DNA of 64,000 bases from positions 1-64,000 of the forward strand of contig NZ_BMIS01000005.1 in NCBI RefSeq assembly GCF_014642675.1. Reading direction: 5' to 3'. The stretch comes from Nesterenkonia cremea (lineage in GTDB: Bacteria; Actinomycetota; Actinomycetes; Actinomycetales; Micrococcaceae). Under the pieces are notes generated by a model. It ran no database searches, was not told where the DNA came from, and worked only from the letters and a program-made list of their open reading frames with translations. This document shows positions 62,886-64,000 of this stretch, in pieces (position 1 is the first letter of the stretch; each line of letters starts with the position of its first letter). The translations under genes and the position numbers were made by a program.

Positions 62886-62913
62886 GAGGGGGTTCCGGGT
62901 GCCCCGGACCCTC
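62886..62913 (+). promoter_or_regulatory. intercistronic hairpin atpE-atpF
   Basis: GAGGG (62886-62890) pairs with CCCTC (62909-62913) and TCCGGG (62894-62899) with CCCGGA (62903-62908), giving an 11-bp stem with a 3-nt bulge and 3-nt loop, 18 nt after the atpE stop. It could act as an mRNA stabiliser or partial terminator. Confidence 0.55.
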
Positions 62914-62935
62914 TGAGACCGTCAGACTAGTGAAA

Positions 62936-63499
62936 ATGGGTGAACACATGATCAGCGCAACTCTGATCCAGGCAGCCGAAGGCGACGCCAACCCGCTGTT
63001 TCCCAACCCCTGGGAAGCCCTGGTTGCCCTCATCGGCTTCGTCGTGCTGCTCTTCGTCGTCATCAAGTGGATCTGGCCGGCCTTCGAGAAGGCCTACCAG
63101 AACCGCGTCGAGGCGATCGAGGGTGGGCTCAACCAGGCTGAGCAGGCCAAGGCTGAGGCCGAGGCTCTGAAGGCTGAGTACGAGCAGAACCTGGCCGACG
63201 CCCGCGCCGAGGCCAGTCGCATGCGCGAAGAGGCACGTGCCGAGGGTGCCCAGATCGTCGCTGAGCACAAGGAGAAGGCCGCCGCAGAGGCAGCCCGCAT
63301 CACCGAGCAGGCTCAGCAGCATATCGTTGCCGAGCGCACTGCCGCTGCAGCATCTCTGCGTGCCGACGTCGGTTCCCTGGCAACCCAGCTGGCCAGCCGC
63401 ATCGTCGGTGAGGCGCTGGAGGACGACGCCCGCTCCCAGCGAGTGGTCGACCGCTTCCTCGAGGACCTCGACGCTGAACAGGCAGGAGCAGCTCAGTAA
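62936..63499 (+). CDS. atpF: ATP synthase F0 subunit b
   Basis: Subunit b is the peripheral stalk. From ATG 62936 the protein has 187 residues: a short periplasmic N terminus, one membrane helix (ALVALIGFVVLLFVVIKWIW, residues about 28-47), then a long charged helix (residues 50-150, for example RVEAIEGGLNQAEQAKAEAE) and a C-terminal part that contacts subunit delta. GTG 62930 and ATG 62948 are alternative starts; the last has GGTGA 4 nt upstream. The TAA stop overlaps the atpH ATG by one base. Confidence 0.93.
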   Translation: MGEHMISATLIQAAEGDANPLFPNPWEALVALIGFVVLLFVVIKWIWPAFEKAYQNRVEAIEGGLNQAEQAKAEAEALKAEYEQNLADARAEASRMREEARAEGAQIVAEHKEKAAAEAARITEQAQQHIVAERTAAAASLRADVGSLATQLASRIVGEALEDDARSQRVVDRFLEDLDAEQAGAAQ

Positions 63500-64000
63500 T
63501 GGCATCGGCGACCAGCGAATCCATCGCAGCAGCACAGAAGGAGCTGGAGAGCACCTTTGCCCACGCCGATCTGGCCGTGGCCGACGAACTCTTCAGCGCC
63601 CTCGATGTGCTGGACGGCTCGGCAGCCCTGAGGCGCAGCTTCACCGACCCCTCCCGCGAGCCCCAGGTTCGCACGGGTCTGCTGAAGAACCTCTTCGGGT
63701 CCAAGCTCAAGAGCCCCACCAACAGCATCCTGGAGGCCCTGGTCTCCAAGCGGTGGAGCCGTGAGCGCGACCTCAGCGACGCCGTGGAGACCCTGGCTGT
63801 CTCCGTGGTGGCCGCACAGGCCGAGCGCACCGGACTGCAGGGCCTGGAGCAGCTGGAGTCCGCACTGCTGGGCTTCCGGCGCACCGTGTCCGGGTCCCAC
63901 GATGTCCAGCGTGCTCTGACCGAGCCCCAGGCTGGCGCCGAGGCCAAGCAGAAACTGGCCGCCAAGCTCTCACCGCAGGCTTCTGCGGAAGCTCGGCTGC
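63499..64000 (+). CDS. atpH: ATP synthase F1 subunit delta (3' end beyond window)
   Basis: The open frame from ATG 63499 runs off the window after 167 codons. It is all helical at the start (SIAAAQKELESTFAHADLAVADELFSAL) and shows the delta-subunit pattern SKLKSPTNSILEALVSKRWSRERDL followed by LSVVAAQAERTGLQ-like sequence. In actinobacteria delta is about 270 residues, so about 100 are missing. It follows atpF with a one-base overlap; atpA and others should follow. Confidence 0.9.
   Translation, partial: MASATSESIAAAQKELESTFAHADLAVADELFSALDVLDGSAALRRSFTDPSREPQVRTGLLKNLFGSKLKSPTNSILEALVSKRWSRERDLSDAVETLAVSVVAAQAERTGLQGLEQLESALLGFRRTVSGSHDVQRALTEPQAGAEAKQKLAAKLSPQASAEARL

Overview
The window is one contiguous piece of a high-GC actinobacterial chromosome. 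Gene order and family content fit the order Micrococcales and probably the family Micrococcaceae. A Nesterenkonia-like organism is my best guess, but it is inferred from style, not from a database search. Three features support the broader assignment: the order TPR protein / HAD / tlyA / nadK / recN / pyrG / xerD / parA / scpA / scpB / rluB / cmk / der is the classical actinobacterial one (Rv1691 to Rv1713 in Mycobacterium tuberculosis), many genes start with GTG, TTG or probably CTG, and several promoters look leaderless.

Region 1 (1-8.65 kb) opens at the 3' end of an rRNA operon (5S rRNA plus terminator). It continues with housekeeping genes, all on the plus strand: a TPR protein, HAD hydrolase, small acidic protein, TlyA, NAD kinase, RecN, CTP synthase and XerD. 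Region 2 (8.66-15.04 kb) is a methylcitrate-cycle cluster for propionate: prpC, prpB, prpD and a GntR regulator on the minus strand, and prpE divergent. It sits between xerD and parA and carries twin TGTATACA operators. Region 3 (15.1-21.8 kb) resumes the conserved block (parA, scpA, scpB, rluB, tyrA, cmk, der) and ends in a strong bidirectional terminator.

Region 4 (21.9-31.5 kb) holds a beta-lactamase-fold lipoprotein, a small membrane protein, tRNA-Pro(GGG), an nrtR-nadA-nadC-nifS NAD synthesis operon without nadB, an intein-split radical SAM gene behind an SOS-like box, tgt, an MhuD-type haem monooxygenase and tRNA-Arg(CCG).

Region 5 (31.5-47.5 kb) is accessory DNA next to tRNA-Arg. It holds remnants of a serine recombinase and a cysteine synthase, a DUF4267/TetR pair with tet-operator-like sites, about 1 kb of decayed sequence and an orphan 392-residue protein with a hydrophobic hairpin and long helices. 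These are followed by a persulfide detoxification operon (CstR-like repressor, TauE/SafE, rhodanese, MBL-rhodanese) with a symmetric divergent operator. Then come a 5'-truncated luciferase-like flavin gene and a set of oxidoreductases, a transporter, a hydrolase and a LysR/LysE pair.

Region 6 (48.4-64 kb) is core again: argS, lysA, hom, thrC, thrB, rho (with a very long disordered insert), prfA, prmC, tsaC, wecA/tagO, an AtpI-like protein and atpB, atpE, atpF and atpH, the last cut by the window edge.
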